From: Leptospiraceae bacterium
Lineage (GTDB): Bacteria; Spirochaetota; Leptospiria; Leptospirales; Leptonemataceae
Assembly (NCBI GenBank): GCA_020440935.1
Contig: JAGRNC010000107.1
Location: forward strand, 1-7,911
Reading direction: 5' to 3'
Length of the DNA stretch: 7,911 nucleotides
In this document: piece by piece, positions 5,340-7,911 of the stretch
Position numbering within the stretch: position 1 is the stretch's first letter
How the letters are laid out: the number at the start of each line of letters is the position of its first letter
The notes under the pieces: generated by a model
What the model was told of the DNA's origin: nothing
What the model saw: the letters and a program-made list of their open reading frames with translations, nothing else
Database searches by the model: none
Translations under genes and position numbers: made by a program

Positions 5340-6947
5340 TTACTTGCCATAGAAATTTCCAGAGATCCCTTCCGGAACCTCCACTTCATAATGCAGCACA
5401 ACCTTTTTGGTCTCCCCTGCCTTCAGATCGATGGACCAGACTAGAATGCCAGTGTTCGCCCGCAATTCCTTGAAGCCTTTTGTGGTTTTCTCCAGGAGGC
5501 GAATCTTAACTTTCTCGGTGGCAGTGACCGGCACTCTTTCGAATATTCGAACTTCCTGCGAGGCGGCCGTGGGGTTCTCCAGCTCCAGAGTTACTTCGGT
5601 CTGGTACAGTCGGGTCGAGCTAATCAGTCCGGCCTTTTCCTGTCGGTGGTAGATCTTTCGCTTAACTCGAACGTCACCGGAAACGCCCAGACCGGCCATG
5701 AGCTCGGCGCCGGGCGGTGTATAATCTAGATAGGTCATACCCATATAACCGTCGGGACCGTAGATGTAGCCTTTGCCCGGGAGCAAGGAAAAAGTGGAGC
5801 GATTTAGCAGTTGCAGCGCTCGGTGGGCGTTGCTGGATATCTGCCCAACAATTCGTAGATGCTCCTGCTTTACTTCCAGGGAAAGCGAGGCCACCGAAAT
5901 ACGCTGGTATCGTTTACCCGACGGAATACTTACGCGATCGGGCACAGCAAAGCGGACTTGCTTCTCGCTAATGCTGCTTTCTTCGGAGGTTCGGCCGTCG
6001 GCCTCTTCGCTGATTTCGTTATCGGCGCTTACGATATCGGTGTTGGCCGCCACTTCGTAGGCATGGACCTGTATGGCCGATAGTAATGGCCGACTTCCCC
6101 CGCGGTCCGGCTGTTCCGTGGAGAGTTCCATTTTTACATTTACCCAATCTTCGCCGCTGTTTTGCTGGATTAGTCCCACAAGCTTGCCCGGCATTGTCCG
6201 CGCTCCTTTGCGGTATTCCAGGTTATAGGAAACGCTCCAGCTGGCATCTTCCACCATATAGTCAAATCCAATCCTGGCACGGCTGGCTTCGGGCACGTAC
6301 ACAGTCAGCTCTACAACGCGCAACTCATCGGCGGTGGAGGTAGCGATTTGATCGATGCGACTCTCTACCAGATCCAGGCGTTCTTTCAAATCATCGCGCT
6401 TGCGCAAAAGGCTTTGTATCTGAAGCTGAATCTCATCGCTGGATGCGGCCACTTTCCTTCGCGTAGCCTGCCAGTCCACGTTCGCGGTAGCGCGCTCAAA
6501 AGCAGAATCGGAAATACCTTCTAGTAGTAGTTGCAGGAATCGATCGTTCAAGCGATTGAGGGTTTCCAGTTTCTCGGAGCTGCGCGTATTGGCATCCAGA
6601 GCTTTCTGGAGTTCCTTTCGCTCCTGTTCCAGCGCGGCCAACCTCCCGTCCAGGGACTCGGCGCTTTTATCCGTTCTTGTCCAGATACTTTGCACAATGC
6701 AGTTGCTTGCGCCACAAAATCCGGTAAGAGTTTCTGATTTCAATTTAACAGCCGGGCCACGATAGGTAATTCGATTTAGGCCAGCCTTTAGCGGGACATC
6801 TGCGGCCCTTCGCACCACAGCCCGATCGCTGTATAGAACCACGCTTTCAATGGGAAATGGCAGTACCTTTCCGTCGTCTGACTCCGCGGGCAGGCCAACA
6901 TAGCCCGAAATCAATAAGACGGCAGCGGTCAGAACTCGAGTTTTCAT
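5340..6947 (-). CDS. DUF4140/DUF4139 (MuiA-family) exported protein
   Basis: 535-residue protein of the family named after mucoidy inhibitor MuiA; molecular function is unknown. A Sec-type signal peptide (about 1-22: K and R, a hydrophobic core, then GLPAES) indicates export. The N-terminal DUF4140 module starts at I33-E-S-V-V-L-Y-S-D-R-A-V-V-R-R, characteristic of the family. Two predicted coiled-coil stretches (about 96-142 and 170-202) follow, then the beta-rich DUF4139 module (about 225-530) with Y-M-V-E-D-A-S-W-S-V-S-Y, S-G-E-D-W and a closing L-K-A-G-E-T-K-K-V-V-L-H-Y. A Ser/Glu/Asp-rich linker (about 305-330) interrupts it. C78 and C83 are close enough to form a disulfide. ATG 6947 overlaps the upstream stop as ATGA, with a strong GGAGGA five bases before it. 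The usual family architecture and length are intact. Confidence 0.88.
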   Translation of the reverse strand: MKTRVLTAAVLLISGYVGLPAESDDGKVLPFPIESVVLYSDRAVVRRAADVPLKAGLNRITYRGPAVKLKSETLTGFCGASNCIVQSIWTRTDKSAESLDGRLAALEQERKELQKALDANTRSSEKLETLNRLNDRFLQLLLEGISDSAFERATANVDWQATRRKVAASSDEIQLQIQSLLRKRDDLKERLDLVESRIDQIATSTADELRVVELTVYVPEASRARIGFDYMVEDASWSVSYNLEYRKGARTMPGKLVGLIQQNSGEDWVNVKMELSTEQPDRGGSRPLLSAIQVHAYEVAANTDIVSADNEISEEADGRTSEESSISEKQVRFAVPDRVSIPSGKRYQRISVASLSLEVKQEHLRIVGQISSNAHRALQLLNRSTFSLLPGKGYIYGPDGYMGMTYLDYTPPGAELMAGLGVSGDVRVKRKIYHRQEKAGLISSTRLYQTEVTLELENPTAASQEVRIFERVPVTATEKVKIRLLEKTTKGFKELRANTGILVWSIDLKAGETKKVVLHYEVEVPEGISGNFYGK

Positions 6948-7911
6948 CGGCTTCCTCCCTGGTTTCGTAGCACAGGCACAACGCTGCGGTCGTGGATGAG
7001 CTGATACTCCAGATGCACGGTTTCCTTTTGCCCCGCCTTAAGACTGAGCTTAAATTTCACGATTCCATTGTCATCGCGGTCCACCGGCTCGGGTCGAACC
7101 GCTACATTTTCGATAGAAATGCGATCGTCCGCAGATCGGGGGATGGCCCCGTATAATACCATAGCTATTTCGTAAGGTCGTCGGTTATGAATCGTAAATT
7201 CAATGGTACGCCGAACGGCCCGCTTTCCGCCAAACAAACCTTCCGTGGTTTCAAATTCGCCGTCCTGACGCGATATCTCAATGTCCGGATCGCGCCCCAG
7301 GTTCAGATCGTAGGTTTCTCGGGCCGACACCATGGGATGTCGGCTTGTTCCGCCGAAGTCGGGCCCATAATATACGTCCACGGGACCGGCCAGCAATGCC
7401 TGGCTGCCCGTATATTTGATGGCCGCGGTAAGATAGGCTCGGGGACTTTCGTTCAAAGATACTTCGTAGCTCAAGGAGGCTTCGTATCGGTGCTCGGAAA
7501 GAAAGATGGAGCGAAGAATGCCATCAGAGGCGATGCTTGCGGCCAGCGGTGCAGAGACGGAAAAATCGCCCGGTACCTGGCTTCCTGGAGCCACAAGCCT
7601 GGATTTTAATTTCCTGGTTTGCTCCATTTCATAGGACCATGACTGAATCTTTTCGGCGGCCTTAATTTCATCTTTGAACTGCTTTCTTTCGTCCGCAGAC
7701 AACCGCTTTATGATATCCAGAGTCTGGGACGAATACTGCCGTGCATTGTTGTAATCGCGATTGTTGTAGTATTCTTCCTGCTTGTTTACCGATTCGCGAA
7801 AATTTTGCATCAGATCCCGCGCTTCTTTGGCTTTCTGATCGGCCAGGTCTTCTTTTACGGATGCCAGGTTTTTTTCATAGTAGCTTCTACTTTGAATTAC
7901 CGAGTTGTCCA
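6944..7911 (-). CDS. second DUF4139 protein (5' end outside the window)
   Basis: The frame is open to the right edge, so only the last 321 residues are visible. ATG 7810 is internal in frame and is probably not the start, because 33 further codons without a stop continue the same charged helical character. Visible residues 1 to about 105 are rich in Lys, Glu, Gln, Asn and Tyr and look like coiled coil. From about 115 to 310 the protein matches the C-terminal half of DUF4139: a L-L-A-G-P-V-D-V-Y-Y-G-P-D-F-G-G turn, a E-T-Y-D-L-N-L-G-R-D-P strand, then T-I-E-F-T-I-H-N-R-R-P-Y-E and L-K-A-G-Q-K-E-T-V-H-L-E-Y-Q. It is a divergent paralogue of the next gene, sharing the closing strand pattern. Presumably exported and possibly preceded by its own DUF4140 module, neither of which can be seen. 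First visible gene of the operon leading to the thiolase homologue. Confidence 0.85.
   Translation of the reverse strand, partial: DNSVIQSRSYYEKNLASVKEDLADQKAKEARDLMQNFRESVNKQEEYYNNRDYNNARQYSSQTLDIIKRLSADERKQFKDEIKAAEKIQSWSYEMEQTRKLKSRLVAPGSQVPGDFSVSAPLAASIASDGILRSIFLSEHRYEASLSYEVSLNESPRAYLTAAIKYTGSQALLAGPVDVYYGPDFGGTSRHPMVSARETYDLNLGRDPDIEISRQDGEFETTEGLFGGKRAVRRTIEFTIHNRRPYEIAMVLYGAIPRSADDRISIENVAVRPEPVDRDDNGIVKFKLSLKAGQKETVHLEYQLIHDRSVVPVLRNQGGSR
6953..6958 (-). promoter_or_regulatory. strong ribosome binding site of the MuiA-like gene
   Basis: The minus strand reads GGAGGA here, within AGGGAGGAAG, five bases before ATG 6947. It lies inside the last codons of the preceding DUF4139 gene and supports both the chosen start and independent as well as coupled initiation. 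Confidence 0.75.

Noticed and set aside
5773..6083. Overlapping plus-strand open frames inside the MuiA-like gene
   Set aside because: Antisense to a well-supported DUF4139 coding region; no domain-like sequence or ribosome binding site.
6944..7810. Second DUF4139 gene as a complete gene starting at ATG 7810
   Set aside because: The frame continues without a stop for 33 more codons to the window edge with the same helical, charged composition, so the gene is treated as truncated by the window.

Overview
The window looks like ordinary chromosomal DNA of moderate GC content from a Gram-negative-type (diderm) bacterium. A Tat-dependent metalloprotease lipoprotein, a rhomboid with a C-terminal helical tail, a stand-alone four-repeat S1 protein and a pair of exported DUF4139 proteins would fit a spirochaete of the Leptospira/Leptonema/Turneriella group. 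That placement is an inference from protein style, not a proven assignment. I see no rRNA, tRNA, CRISPR array, insertion sequence or phage gene.

Layout, left to right. (1) A plus-strand pair: an M48-family metalloprotease lipoprotein (82-1065), then a YbfF-like alpha/beta hydrolase (1058-1888) that overlaps its stop codon. A near-perfect intrinsic terminator (1097-1126) lies inside the 5' end of the hydrolase reading frame. (2) A minus-strand rhomboid-family membrane protein (1898-2824), convergent with the hydrolase with a 9-base gap and divergent from the next gene with a 29-base gap. (3) A plus-strand protein with four S1 RNA-binding repeats (2854-4020). (4) A 159-base convergent intergenic region holding a probable bidirectional terminator (4080-4108). 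(5) A minus-strand operon, read right to left: a DUF4139 protein that runs off the right edge (6944-7911), a complete DUF4140/DUF4139 (MuiA-like) exported protein (5340-6947) overlapping it by 4 bases (ATGA), and a thiolase-superfamily protein (4180-5316) 23 bases further on.

Two enzymes seem to have lost key catalytic residues while keeping the fold motifs. The rhomboid keeps the GxSG serine but has Tyr where the catalytic His should be, and lacks the TM2 His/Asn. The thiolase keeps both histidine motifs but has Ser in place of the nucleophilic Cys. These, with the terminator embedded at the hydrolase start, are the most interesting observations. I found no clearly new multi-gene system. The closest candidate is the coupled pair of DUF4139 proteins with a Cys-less thiolase homologue in one operon.
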